Assembly: GCA_033549305.1 (NCBI GenBank)
Contig: JAWSUV010000001.1
Coordinates: forward strand, 1-64,000
Origin: Anoxynatronum sp033549305
GTDB lineage: Bacteria; Bacillota; Clostridia; Peptostreptococcales; Tindalliaceae
Length of the DNA: 64,000 bases
Reading direction: 5' to 3'
The notes below the pieces were generated by a model that saw nothing but the letters and a program-made list of their open reading frames with translations, did not search any database and had not been told where the DNA came from. The translations under genes and the position numbers were made by a program. How positions within the stretch are numbered: position 1 is the first letter of the stretch; each line of letters begins with the position of its first letter. Below are positions 1 through 7,616 of the stretch, piece by piece.

Positions 1-1434
1 AGTTTCTACTGCTTCAACGACTTCTTCTTTCACTTCAGCGGCTTCTTCAACGACTTCCTCTTTCGCTTCAGCAGCTTCTTCAACGATTTCTTCTTTTACT
101 TCAGCGGCTTCTTCAACGATTTCTTCTTTTACTTCAGCGGCTTCTTCAATTTTTTCAGCAGCCGTCTCTTCAACTTCTTCTTCGGTCGCTTCCAACTCTT
201 CGATTACTTCTTCTTTAGCTTCAGCGGCTTTTTCAGTTTCTTCTCTCAGAAGGAAGGCGGCGCCGACAGCATCGCCAATGGTAACCGGCTGATCTTCAGG
301 AGCGGAAACTTTTTCTTCTGCCGGCTGCTCGGCTTCTGCTGCTTCCTTTTTATCCTTTTCAATCGCTGCCATGCTCAGGCTCATCCGCTGATCAGACACA
401 TTGATATCCAGGATTTTAACCTGAACTTTCTGGCCTTTCTGAAGCACATCGGATGGTTTTGCCACGTGAGCTTCGCTAATCTGCGAAATGTGTACCAGCC
501 CGTCAAGTCCTGGCTCAATTTCCACAAAAGCGCCAAAGTCTACCAGTCGAACCACTTCACCTTCAATGACTTCGCCTACCTGGTATTTTTCTCCGGCTAC
601 CTTCCAGGGCTCTGCTTGAGTGGATTTTAAGCTGAGGGAAATACGTTCACTGGATTCTTCAAAATCCAGCACTTCCACTTCCACTTCTTCACCAATGGAC
701 AATACGTCTGAAGGATGCTTGACACGGCCCCAGGAAAGTTCGGAGATATGTATCAGACCATCAATACCACCGATATCGACAAAAGCGCCAAAATTAGTAA
801 TTTGTTTTACCTGGCCTTTAACGATCTGTCCTTTTTCAAGAGTCGCCAAGAGTTCTTTTTTCTTTTGTTCTTTCTCCACCATTATAACCGCTTTGCGAGA
901 AAGAATTATTTTGCTGCGCCGGCGATCCATTTCCAGGATCCGGACATGTGCCTTTTGCCCTACAAAAACACTCAGGTCATCCACATACCGGTCAGAGAGT
1001 TGGCTGGCGGGAATGAAGCATTTTACATTTTTGAAATAAGCGATCATGCCGCCGCGAACGACTTCCTTCATGACTACTTCTATGGATTCTTCTTTTTCCA
1101 TCGCTTCCGTCAAGTCCACCCATTCCTGCATGGCGTCAACTTTTTTTCTGGAAAGAAGCACGTTTCCATCGCCATCATCCACCTGAAGAACGCAGACTTC
1201 AATTTCATCACCCACGGCAAAATGCCCTGGCATATCCGCTGCCACTTCGCTGGTCACTTCGTCCCGTGGTATGATGCCGTCCGATTTATATCCCAGGTTA
1301 ACGACGACCTCGTCCTGGGTCACGTTGATCACATGGCCCTTGACAATGTCACCACTGTGCAGTCGAACCATGGTTTTTTCAATTTCTTCCATCAGATTAT
1401 TCATTTCGTTGCTTTGATCATTGTTGGTGCTCAT
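1..1434 (-). CDS. rpsA: 30S ribosomal protein S1 (partial, cut by left window edge)
   Basis: S1 binds mRNA and helps load it on the 30S subunit; in Firmicutes the protein is shorter than the E. coli form. At least 478 residues are visible, with no stop before position 1. Four S1/OB repeats can be read: about residues 20-90, 105-180, 195-265 and 280-350. The last two carry the signature FGAFV and end in HISE/HISQ. From about residue 365 the chain becomes acidic, and from 430 it consists of 11-residue Glu/Ala/Lys repeats. The AUG at 1434 follows AGGGGGTAATTGA, a good ribosome site. It lies 127 nt downstream of the ispH-cmk stop. No convincing promoter was seen in between, so read-through is likely. 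The family call is safe; the C-terminal end is not in the window. Confidence 0.96.
   Translation of the reverse strand, partial: MSTNNDQSNEMNNLMEEIEKTMVRLHSGDIVKGHVINVTQDEVVVNLGYKSDGIIPRDEVTSEVAADMPGHFAVGDEIEVCVLQVDDGDGNVLLSRKKVDAMQEWVDLTEAMEKEESIEVVMKEVVRGGMIAYFKNVKCFIPASQLSDRYVDDLSVFVGQKAHVRILEMDRRRSKIILSRKAVIMVEKEQKKKELLATLEKGQIVKGQVKQITNFGAFVDIGGIDGLIHISELSWGRVKHPSDVLSIGEEVEVEVLDFEESSERISLSLKSTQAEPWKVAGEKYQVGEVIEGEVVRLVDFGAFVEIEPGLDGLVHISQISEAHVAKPSDVLQKGQKVQVKILDINVSDQRMSLSMAAIEKDKKEAAEAEQPAEEKVSAPEDQPVTIGDAVGAAFLLREETEKAAEAKEEVIEELEATEEEVEETAAEKIEEAAEVKEEIVEEAAEVKEEIVEEAAEAKEEVVEEAAEVKEEVVEAVET
16..147 (-). repeat. Four tandem 33-bp repeats encoding an 11-residue acidic helix unit
   Basis: Within the 3' part of rpsA, four in-frame 33-bp units (115-147, 82-114, 49-81, 16-48 in coding order) each encode EEAAEVKEEIV or a near copy (V to A and I to V changes). 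Less regular copies precede them. The i/i+4 pattern of Glu and Lys suggests a long charged helix (inference). The array may continue past the left window edge. Confidence 0.9.
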
Positions 1435-1495
1435 TCAATTACCCCCTATGGTTAATAATTTCATTAAAAGCTGGTGCTGTCGAGCTGGTTTTTCC

Positions 1496-1526
1496 GCATT
1501 ACCTTTGTCTATTCGACAAATAATGC
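1496..1526 (-). promoter_or_regulatory. Hairpin in the leader of rpsA
   Basis: On the minus strand GCATTA and TTTGTC pair with GACAAA and TAATGC, giving 12 base pairs with a two-G bulge and a GAATA loop. No U-tract follows, so it is not a standard terminator. It sits 62 nt upstream of the rpsA AUG. A role in S1 expression or in mRNA processing downstream of ispH-cmk is only a guess. Confidence 0.5.
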
Positions 1527-1561
1527 CAGATTCCTTCTATCAATTGAAAAAAAATCAAGAA

Positions 1562-3082
1562 TTATGACAGATTTTCTGATTTGATTTTTTTACAGAAGAG
1601 AAGAGTGATTTTCTCTACCACTTCTTCAATAGAAAGGCTGGTTGTGTCTATTTGAACGGCATCATTTGCCGGAATTAACGGATCGTGTTCCCGATGTTCA
1701 TCGGTATAGTCCCGCTCCTTAATCTGCTGGCAGATTTGCTCGAAGGTGACAGTTGATTCTCCTTTTAATTCTTCATAACGGCGCCTGGCTCGCTCTTCCA
1801 CTGATGCAGTTAAGTAAATTTTCAAGTCTGCATTGGGTAAAACAACCGTGCCAATGTCCCTGCCGTCCATCACGACATGATTTTCAGCAGCAATTGCCTG
1901 TTGAAGCTCCACCATTCTTTTTCTTACTTCTTTAATGCTGGCAACAGTCGATACACCGGCAGTGACCTTCTGGGAACGAATTTCATGGGTGACATCCATA
2001 TTGTTCACAAAGATGCGGCCTTTATGAAGTGAAATGTCCATCTGATGCGTTTTAGAAATAATCGCGTTTTCGTCTGTAAGTGATATGCCGGATTTAAGGA
2101 CATAATCGGTAAATGCCCGGTACATGGCGCCTGTATCAATATACATAAAATGAAGCCTCTGAGCCAGTTTTTTGGCAATGGTGCTTTTTCCGGCACCGGC
2201 AGGACCGTCAATAGCAATTTGCCAGTGATCGCCTGGCTTGATTGCCTTAAGGACCGCAATCGTCTCTTCAATGACCTCAATGGGTGTGGATGCACCAGCT
2301 GTGACACCAACACGATTTTCACAGGAGAGCAAGCCAAAGGGCAAATCAGTCTGTTTTTCGATTAAATAGGTTTTTCCGGGAAGAATCTCACTGCAGAGCA
2401 GTGCGAGTTTTTGTGTATTTGAACTGTGAGCTCCGCCGATGACAACCATGGCATCCACCTTATTCGCCAGTTCACTGGCTGCCTGCTGGCGTTCCTGTGT
2501 CGCCAGACAGATGGTGTTATACCAGTGAATCGTCTGATGACGCTGGTTGAGTTTTTCTCTGGCAGTCTTATACAGAGACACCTGCAGTGTGGTCTGGGCG
2601 ACAACACACAGGGTGATGTTTTCCGGGATCTGATTCAATTCCTCAATGGTGTTAATAACAATTGCCTGGTTGTTGCACCACCCGTTAATACCGATTACTT
2701 CCGGATGAGACGCATTTCCGATAATGACAATGGTATGTCCCTGATGATAATGATCCCGAACAATGGTTTGAATTTTTTTCACGAAGGGACAGGTCGTATC
2801 CACGAGTCGCAGCTGCTGTGATTTAATCTCCTGGTAGGTGGCTTCGGGAACACCGTGAGAACGTATTATGATGGTACCGCCTGTTGCATCATCCACCGAT
2901 TCAATGGTATTTAATCCTTTTGATTCAAGTGAATCGACCACCTGGCGGTTATGGATCAACGGTCCCAGCGAATAGACCGGGTGGGCTTTGGGATCCTGTG
3001 ATGCAAGTTCTTGCCGGGCGCGTTGAATGGCTTTCTCAACGCCAAAACAAAAACCCGAGTGTTCAGCCAGAATAACGTCCAA
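1562..3082 (-). CDS. ispH-cmk: Fused HMB-PP reductase (IspH) and cytidylate kinase (Cmk)
   Basis: The 506-residue product joins two enzymes. Residues 1 to about 283 are IspH, the 4Fe-4S enzyme making IPP/DMAPP in the last MEP step. The three cluster cysteines are visible in GFCFGV (Cys12), DTTCPF and NTICLAT, along with SLGPLIHN, ASHPEV, SSNTQKL and TAGASTP. From about residue 288 a complete (d)CMP kinase follows: P-loop GPAGAGKST, YIDTGAMYRAF, MDGRDIGTVV and a lid region with RARRR. The joint (LKAIKPGDHWQIAIDG) holds no stop and no internal Met, so one polypeptide is expected. The start is UUG at 3082 after AGGAG. It lies between aroH (12 nt) and rpsA. IspH-S1 fusions are known in clostridia; an IspH-Cmk fusion is less familiar to me. 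Confidence 0.93.
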   Translation of the reverse strand: MDVILAEHSGFCFGVEKAIQRARQELASQDPKAHPVYSLGPLIHNRQVVDSLESKGLNTIESVDDATGGTIIIRSHGVPEATYQEIKSQQLRLVDTTCPFVKKIQTIVRDHYHQGHTIVIIGNASHPEVIGINGWCNNQAIVINTIEELNQIPENITLCVVAQTTLQVSLYKTAREKLNQRHQTIHWYNTICLATQERQQAASELANKVDAMVVIGGAHSSNTQKLALLCSEILPGKTYLIEKQTDLPFGLLSCENRVGVTAGASTPIEVIEETIAVLKAIKPGDHWQIAIDGPAGAGKSTIAKKLAQRLHFMYIDTGAMYRAFTDYVLKSGISLTDENAIISKTHQMDISLHKGRIFVNNMDVTHEIRSQKVTAGVSTVASIKEVRKRMVELQQAIAAENHVVMDGRDIGTVVLPNADLKIYLTASVEERARRRYEELKGESTVTFEQICQQIKERDYTDEHREHDPLIPANDAVQIDTTSLSIEEVVEKITLLFCKKIKSENLS

Positions 3083-3094
3083 TTGGTTTCTCTC

Positions 3095-3481
3095 CTATTG
3101 CCGGCTGTCTACCTGCTCGGGCGTCCAGTCCGGCCTTAATACGGATGCCCCTTTGAGATAGGCATGCCGAAGTGATTTTTTATCCTGATCGGTCTGCAGA
3201 GTTATCAATACCCTGATGCATAAAGGCAACTGCCCTGAAACCACTTTTTCTTCAAAATTCAGCATAGCTGTCTGATGCCATCCCAGTACATTTCTCAGGA
3301 CGACTGAAGGATACCTGGCTGTCAGATCAGCCGTGGCGGTAAACAGCACATTGACCACCTGCTCTTCTTTCAGGCGGTTTTCCTCAATCAGTGCCTGCAT
3401 CAACGCCAAAGATGCCCGATCAATGGCTTCAGTGGAATTTTCATCTGCTGTTATGGCACCTCTCAGTGAAACCAAATTCAT
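3095..3481 (-). CDS. aroH: Chorismate mutase, AroH class
   Basis: Converts chorismate to prephenate for Phe/Tyr synthesis as a cytosolic trimer. The 128-residue length fits monofunctional AroH. The start reads LVSLRGAITADENS, with the active-site Arg of the family. CIRVLITLQTD carries the second active-site Arg, and the LRNVLGWHQTAM region is typical. I start at the AUG at 3481, preceded by GGTGA at 5 nt. Upstream AUGs at 3595 and 3526 lie before the predicted transcription start. It has its own promoter after the rpiR terminator and is first in an aroH, ispH-cmk, rpsA unit. Confidence 0.93.
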   Translation of the reverse strand: MNLVSLRGAITADENSTEAIDRASLALMQALIEENRLKEEQVVNVLFTATADLTARYPSVVLRNVLGWHQTAMLNFEEKVVSGQLPLCIRVLITLQTDQDKKSLRHAYLKGASVLRPDWTPEQVDSRQ

Positions 3482-3517
3482 CAGAGTCACCATCCTGCCC
3501 GTTAATTTGCTACAACG

Positions 3518-3546
3518 ATTATACATGAAATAATTCACATAGACAA
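3518..3546 (-). promoter_or_regulatory. Predicted sigma-A promoter of aroH
   Basis: The minus strand shows TTGTCT (3546-3541), a 17-nt spacer and TATAAT (3523-3518). Transcription would start near 3511, about 30 nt before the aroH AUG. It follows the rpiR terminator directly. Confidence 0.75.
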
Positions 3547-3586
3547 GGGCAGCGGTGCTGTAGATGCCTGTTTTGTCTACATAAAG

Positions 3587-3612
3587 GAAATGCAATCCGA
3601 AGATTGCATTTC
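3587..3612 (-). terminator. Hairpin terminator after rpiR
   Basis: GAAATGCAATC and GATTGCATTTC form an 11-bp stem closed by a UUCG tetraloop. The tract that follows (CTTTATG) is only moderately U-rich. It lies 55 nt after the rpiR stop and just before the aroH promoter. Confidence 0.75.
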
Positions 3613-3666
3613 TATTGAGGAATATCTGGCTTTATTCTACCGCATATGATGCAAACATCCAACCGG

Positions 3667-4533
3667 TTATTTCACGCGTCCATCATAAATATTGTATTTT
3701 TCCCAAATGTTCTCCAGCTTATTAAAATACTCTTTAATATCCCGTTTCTCGCGCATACCAATGGCTACAATTAATGCGTTGATCAGGCTCAGGGGAGCAA
3801 CCAGGGAATCAACAAATGAAGCCATGCTGCTTTTGGCCGCCAGGTAATGATCCGCAATTCCCGCAATGGGCGAAATCGCGCTGTCCGTGATGGCCACCAC
3901 CTGTGCGCCCTGTTCTTTTGCGTATTGCGTCACTTCAATGGTGCGACTTGAATAGCGTGGATAGGAAATACTGATCAGCAGGTCTTTCTCCGAAATGCGC
4001 AGCATCTGCTCATAGATATCACTGATCCCAAATCCCACCATGCTCACATTCCCAAGGATCAGGCTGAGATAGAAACCCAGAAAATCTGCCAGCGATTTAG
4101 AACTGCGCAGTCCGATGATGTAAATTTTATCAGCCTTCAAGATCGCATCCACCACTTTCTCAATGGACTTGACATCAATGTTTTCAATGGTATTGCGCAC
4201 ATTTTCCATATCCGATTTCATAATTTTTTCAACCACATCCATGTCGCTGGAATAATCTTTCCCCATATCGACTCGTTGAACGGTGGTTAATTTTGTTTTA
4301 ATAATGTCCTGCAGTGAACGCTGCAGCTGTGGATATCCGTCAAAACCAAGATTATTGGCAAAACGAACCACCGTGGATTCACTCACACTGGTTTGAGCAC
4401 CCAGCTTGGATGCCGTCATGAAAGCGGCTATGTCATAATGATCGATGATAAACTGTGCAATTCGTTTTTGTCCTTTGCTTAGCTTTGGAAATCTTCGCTG
4501 GATACTGATAATCAGGTCATTACTGTCTTCCAT
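3667..4533 (-). CDS. RpiR-family regulator (HTH plus SIS domain)
   Basis: A 288-residue regulator. The N-terminal HTH_6 domain (about 1-80) includes LSKGQKRIAQFI and the recognition-helix region SVSESTVVRFANNLGF. The C-terminal SIS domain (about 120-260) includes ADKIYIIGLRSS and LLISISYPRYSSRTIEV. SIS domains of this family usually sense phosphosugars; the ligand here cannot be told. AUG 4533 follows GGGGAGGT. It is the last gene after korDABC (17 nt after korC) and ends in a hairpin terminator, so it is probably co-transcribed with the oxidoreductase and may control it through repeats near the kor promoter (inference). Confidence 0.9.
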   Translation of the reverse strand: MEDSNDLIISIQRRFPKLSKGQKRIAQFIIDHYDIAAFMTASKLGAQTSVSESTVVRFANNLGFDGYPQLQRSLQDIIKTKLTTVQRVDMGKDYSSDMDVVEKIMKSDMENVRNTIENIDVKSIEKVVDAILKADKIYIIGLRSSKSLADFLGFYLSLILGNVSMVGFGISDIYEQMLRISEKDLLISISYPRYSSRTIEVTQYAKEQGAQVVAITDSAISPIAGIADHYLAAKSSMASFVDSLVAPLSLINALIVAIGMREKRDIKEYFNKLENIWEKYNIYDGRVK

Positions 4534-4550
4534 TGCCGCACCTCCCCTAG

Positions 4551-5096
4551 TTACGCACGGGACTGGATTAACTGATATCCTGCTTCCAGTGCCTTTTTGT
4601 TTAGTTCTTCCGTACCCGGAGGCACGCGGTTCATGACAGCCTTCTGCAGTGATTCCCTTGTCACAGCATCTGTTAATTCGCGAATGGCGCCCATGGCAAT
4701 GATATTGGCAACCATTACCTTTTGAAGTTTCTCAACAGCCGTTGAAATAATGGGAATACGCACCACCTGATAGTTTTCAATGGTAATCGGGTTAATATCG
4801 ATGGAATCATCCAGGATTAACAAGCCATTCATTTTAAGGGAGGACAGGTACTTGTCACAGGCTTTTTGTGTCAGCGCCAGCAAAACATCCGCATGTTGTA
4901 CTTTGGGGAAAGCAATTTCACCGTTGGCAATGATGACTTCCGCTTTGCTGGCGCCGCCACGGGCTTCCGGTCCGTAGGACTGGGCCTGAATGGCGTTTTT
5001 CCCATCCAGGATTGCCGCTTCTGCCAAAATGATTCCTCCCAGAATGAGTCCCTGGCCGCCGGATCCGCCCAACCTGATTTCAATTCGATCTTTCAT
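4551..5096 (-). CDS. korC: 2-oxoacid:ferredoxin oxidoreductase, gamma subunit
   Basis: Gamma subunit (181 residues) of the CoA-dependent oxidative decarboxylase that passes electrons to ferredoxin. The N-terminus reads IEIRLGGSGGQGLILGG, the family hallmark, followed by QSYGPEARGGASKAEV, which contributes to the CoA/active-site region. The AUG at 5096 is chosen because AGGAGGGAT precedes it, overlapping the last codons of korB; a longer upstream frame lacks a ribosome site. One nucleotide separates it from korB. Substrate (2-oxoglutarate or branched-chain 2-oxoacid) cannot be fixed from sequence. Confidence 0.92.
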   Translation of the reverse strand: MKDRIEIRLGGSGGQGLILGGIILAEAAILDGKNAIQAQSYGPEARGGASKAEVIIANGEIAFPKVQHADVLLALTQKACDKYLSSLKMNGLLILDDSIDINPITIENYQVVRIPIISTAVEKLQKVMVANIIAMGAIRELTDAVTRESLQKAVMNRVPPGTEELNKKALEAGYQLIQSRA

Positions 5097-5097
5097 G

Positions 5098-5928
5098 TTA
5101 AGATCCCTCCTGTTGCAATCGGTCAATGATTTTTTGATATTCGGCAACATACTCCGCACGTTCTTCATTGGTAAACTCACCAATCAGAAACTTGCCTTCC
5201 TTCTTCTCCGGCGCCACTTTTTCAGCCATTTTGATATCAATGGCATAATCGCGGTAAAAAGTCATTAAATCAACCGCATCTCCTTTTTTATTCTTTCGGC
5301 CATAGTAGGTCGGACAGCCGCTGATGGCTTCAATGACGGAAAATCCCTTATGGGCGATTCCCGTTTGAATGTATTTGATCAGCTGTGGTACGTGGTATGC
5401 CGTGGAACGGGCCACGTAGGTGGCGCCGGCACCTGTGACCAGCTTGCAGATATCGAAATCCGGATCAATCGTCCCATAGGGTGCCGTGGTGCCTTTTTCA
5501 TGATATGGCGTTGCGGGAGATGCCTGCCCTCCGGTCATGCCGTAGATTTTGTTGTTAAAGATGATGGTTGTGATATTGATGTTTCGTCTGGCGGCATGAA
5601 TCAGGTGATTCCCTCCAATGGCAGTGGCATCACCGTCGCCGGTAATGACGATGACTTCCAGTTCAGGCCGGGCCAGCTTGACGCCGGTGGCAAAAGCCAG
5701 CGCTCTTCCGTGGGTTGTGTGAAGGGTGTTGAAATCCATGTATCCGGTAGCCCGTGAAGAACAGCCGATTCCCGAGACAATACAGACCTTTTCTTTGTCA
5801 AGTTTCAGGTTTTCGATGGCCTGGGCAACACTGCGCATAATGACCCCATGCCCACATCCGGGGCACCAGATATGCGGCAGCCGATGACTCCTGAAGTTAT
5901 TCTGGATCAATTGACTTCCCTGACTCAT
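5098..5928 (-). CDS. korB: 2-oxoacid:ferredoxin oxidoreductase, beta subunit (TPP-binding)
   Basis: The 276-residue subunit binds thiamine diphosphate and an iron-sulfur cluster. HIWCPGCGHG near residue 20 supplies the CxxC pair, IGCSSRA another cysteine, and GDGDATAIGGNHL followed by FNN is the TPP/Mg motif. YGMTGGQASPAT is typical of the family. AUG 5928 follows AAAGGAGG, one nt after the korA stop. The gene is part of the tightly packed korD-A-B-C operon. The enzyme allows ferredoxin-linked oxidation or reductive carboxylation of a 2-oxoacid in an anaerobe. The symbol kor is used for gene order; a Vor-type substrate is possible. Confidence 0.93.
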   Translation of the reverse strand: MSQGSQLIQNNFRSHRLPHIWCPGCGHGVIMRSVAQAIENLKLDKEKVCIVSGIGCSSRATGYMDFNTLHTTHGRALAFATGVKLARPELEVIVITGDGDATAIGGNHLIHAARRNINITTIIFNNKIYGMTGGQASPATPYHEKGTTAPYGTIDPDFDICKLVTGAGATYVARSTAYHVPQLIKYIQTGIAHKGFSVIEAISGCPTYYGRKNKKGDAVDLMTFYRDYAIDIKMAEKVAPEKKEGKFLIGEFTNEERAEYVAEYQKIIDRLQQEGS

Positions 5929-5929
5929 A

Positions 5930-7069
5930 CTAATAGGCCTCCTTTACTTTGGCGATGATTTCTTCCGGAGTAATCGCTTCACCATTTACTTTGCCGTATT
6001 GAAACACTTTGCAGTCCGGCATTTTAACCCGGTGGACCGGAATCACATACTGGCCCAGGTTCATTTCTGCCACTAACACTTTTTTTGTTTTTTGTGTCAA
6101 CTGATGAACGCGTTTTTCCGGGAAAGGCCATAGGGTGATGGGACGGAATAACCCCACTTTCATACCCGCCTTGCGGCATTCTTTGACTGCTTCCCTGGCT
6201 GCCCGGGCAACACCGCCGTATGCGATGATGAACAGTTCCGCATCATCCGTTTCATACTCATCGTAGGTGATGATATCATCCACATGATCAGCGATTTTGT
6301 TCATTAAATGATTCAACAATTTTTCCGCAATATCAGTATCGGTTTTAGGAAAACCATATTCATCATATACCAGTCCGGTGACGTGGAAAGAGAACCCATC
6401 ACCAAACGCCGCCATCCGTGGGACGATTTCACCCCTCTTGACCTGATAGGCTTTATAGTTGGGGTCTTTGGGTGCCGGTTTTAGACGGTCAAATATTTCA
6501 TATTCATCCGGATTAGGTATTTCTACCCGCTCGCGCAAATGGCCAATGACTTCATCCATCAGCAAAAAGACAGGTGTTCGGTATTTTTCGGCCAGATTAA
6601 AGCATCGAATGGTCAAATCATAGGCTTCACGAACGGAGGAAGGACACAGGGAAATGGTGGGGTGATCCCCATGAGTGCCCCATTTTGCCTGCATGACATC
6701 ACCCTGGGAAGGGGCTGTGGGAAGACCCGTGCTTGGTCCTGCCCGCATGACATCAACCACCACACAGGGTACCTGTGTCATGGCTGCGTAACCAATATTT
6801 TCCTGTTTCAGTGAAAATCCCGGTCCGCTGGTGGCTGTCATGGACTTCAGCCCTGCCAGGGATCCGCCGATGACAGCGGCCATGCCGGCAATTTCATCTT
6901 CCATTTGAATGAATTTACCGCCCAGTGCCGGCAGTTTTTCTGAACAAAGCTCTGCAATTTCCGTGGAGGGCGTGATGGGATAACCTGCATAAAAACGCAT
7001 CCCGGCTGCAATGGCTCCCTCAACACAGGCTTCGTTTCCCTGCATCAGTTTGACAACTCTTTCACCCAT
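5930..7069 (-). CDS. korA: 2-oxoacid:ferredoxin oxidoreductase, alpha subunit
   Basis: The 379-residue alpha subunit carries the pyrimidine-binding and transketolase C-terminal domains. Readable marks are GNEACVEGAIAAG, FYAGYPITPSTE, the ATSGPGFSLKQE stretch and DVMRAGPSTGLPT. LRERVE and a C-terminal domain (ELFIIAYGGVARAA) follow. The length is near the VorB/KorA norm. The start AUG overlaps the korD stop by 8 nt (ATGGGTGA), indicating translational coupling. It lacks the fused ferredoxin domain, which is supplied by KorD. Confidence 0.93.
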   Translation of the reverse strand: MGERVVKLMQGNEACVEGAIAAGMRFYAGYPITPSTEIAELCSEKLPALGGKFIQMEDEIAGMAAVIGGSLAGLKSMTATSGPGFSLKQENIGYAAMTQVPCVVVDVMRAGPSTGLPTAPSQGDVMQAKWGTHGDHPTISLCPSSVREAYDLTIRCFNLAEKYRTPVFLLMDEVIGHLRERVEIPNPDEYEIFDRLKPAPKDPNYKAYQVKRGEIVPRMAAFGDGFSFHVTGLVYDEYGFPKTDTDIAEKLLNHLMNKIADHVDDIITYDEYETDDAELFIIAYGGVARAAREAVKECRKAGMKVGLFRPITLWPFPEKRVHQLTQKTKKVLVAEMNLGQYVIPVHRVKMPDCKVFQYGKVNGEAITPEEIIAKVKEAY

Positions 7070-7283
7070 TTATCTCATCCTCCTGTTCTTCGAGATAGAT
7101 TGCAAAATCAGGACAGCGCATTTCGCACAGTCCGCAGCTGGTACATTTATCCGGAGAAACCACTTTTACTTTTTCGTCTTCCAGGGCTAGAATCTTCACC
7201 GGACAAAAGGCAACACAGATACCGCACCCTTTACACCACTGGGGAATCGTTTTAAGCACCTTCTTTTTCCGTTCTTTAGCCAT
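7062..7283 (-). CDS. korD: 2-oxoacid:ferredoxin oxidoreductase, delta subunit (2x[4Fe-4S] ferredoxin)
   Basis: A 73-residue ferredoxin-type subunit with two clusters: CKGCGICVAFCP and CTSCGLCEMRCP, each CxxCxxCxxxCP. It would relay electrons from the TPP site to external ferredoxin. I start at AUG 7283, preceded by AAAGGGATGA; an AUG 21 nt upstream (7304) has no ribosome site. First gene of the kor operon, about 66 nt from the predicted transcription start. Confidence 0.92.
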   Translation of the reverse strand: MAKERKKKVLKTIPQWCKGCGICVAFCPVKILALEDEKVKVVSPDKCTSCGLCEMRCPDFAIYLEEQEDEING

Positions 7284-7355
7284 TTTTTCATCCCTTTCAT
7301 TCATTTGATCTGAAGTGTTTATATCGTACTGAAGACAGTTAATATCTATATTGTA

Positions 7356-7384
7356 AGCATAACAAAAGAAACCAATAAATGCAA
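7356..7384 (-). promoter_or_regulatory. Predicted extended -10 promoter of korDABC-rpiR
   Basis: TTGCAT (7384-7379), a 17-nt spacer and TATGCT (7361-7356) preceded by TGT, an extended -10. The -35 box is weak and lies inside the proximal direct repeat, so a bound factor would affect polymerase access. Confidence 0.5.
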
Positions 7385-7439
7385 TAAATATTTCATTTAT
7401 TCTTATAATCTGTACATATATGCAATTTGTATTTCATTT
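7379..7439. repeat. Two phased direct repeats, ATGCAAT-N3-TATTTCATTT
   Basis: Plus-strand copies at 7379-7398 and 7420-7439 match at 17 of 20 positions, differing only in the central three bases. Their start-to-start distance is 41 bp, close to four helical turns, as expected for paired protein sites on one DNA face. The proximal copy overlaps the predicted -35 box. Confidence 0.65.
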
Positions 7440-7572
7440 GTTGCAGTTCAGCAGAATATTGCTTCATCGTGTGATTTCATTAACGAACTTCTCCACTCCT
7501 GAATCAGCCATTAGGGGAAAACCGGCAAACGTTTTCTCATCTGATTTTGCATTATATGGAGTCTTAACTTGC

Positions 7573-7603
7573 AAAAAAGACTGGCTGTGAACGGCCAGTC
7601 TTT
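7573..7603 (-). terminator. Rho-independent terminator of pycB-surE
   Basis: AAAGACTGGC and GCCAGTCTTT form a 10-bp stem with an 8-nt loop, followed by an uninterrupted T run (minus strand). It starts 14 nt after the surE stop. Confidence 0.93.
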
Positions 7604-7616
7604 CATTTTGATTTTG

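Larger units (their letters stand above)
7284..7616. other. 333-bp intergenic region between surE and korD
   Basis: No credible coding frame is seen. The region holds the surE terminator (7573-7603), two 20-bp direct repeats (7379-7439) and the kor promoter (7356-7384). The AT-rich stretch 7440-7560 shows nothing I can name. Confidence 0.7.

Noticed and set aside
16..147. CRISPR array or intergenic repeat
   Set aside because: The repeats are contiguous without spacers, in frame, and encode a regular peptide inside rpsA.
620..1455. Long plus-strand open frames opposite rpsA (139 and 246 codons)
   Set aside because: They lie antisense to a clear S1 gene and encode no recognisable domain; the minus frame is continuous and conserved.
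4551..5183. Longer korC product starting at 5183
   Set aside because: The extra N-terminal residues overlap korB; AUG 5096 has a good ribosome site and begins the family domain.
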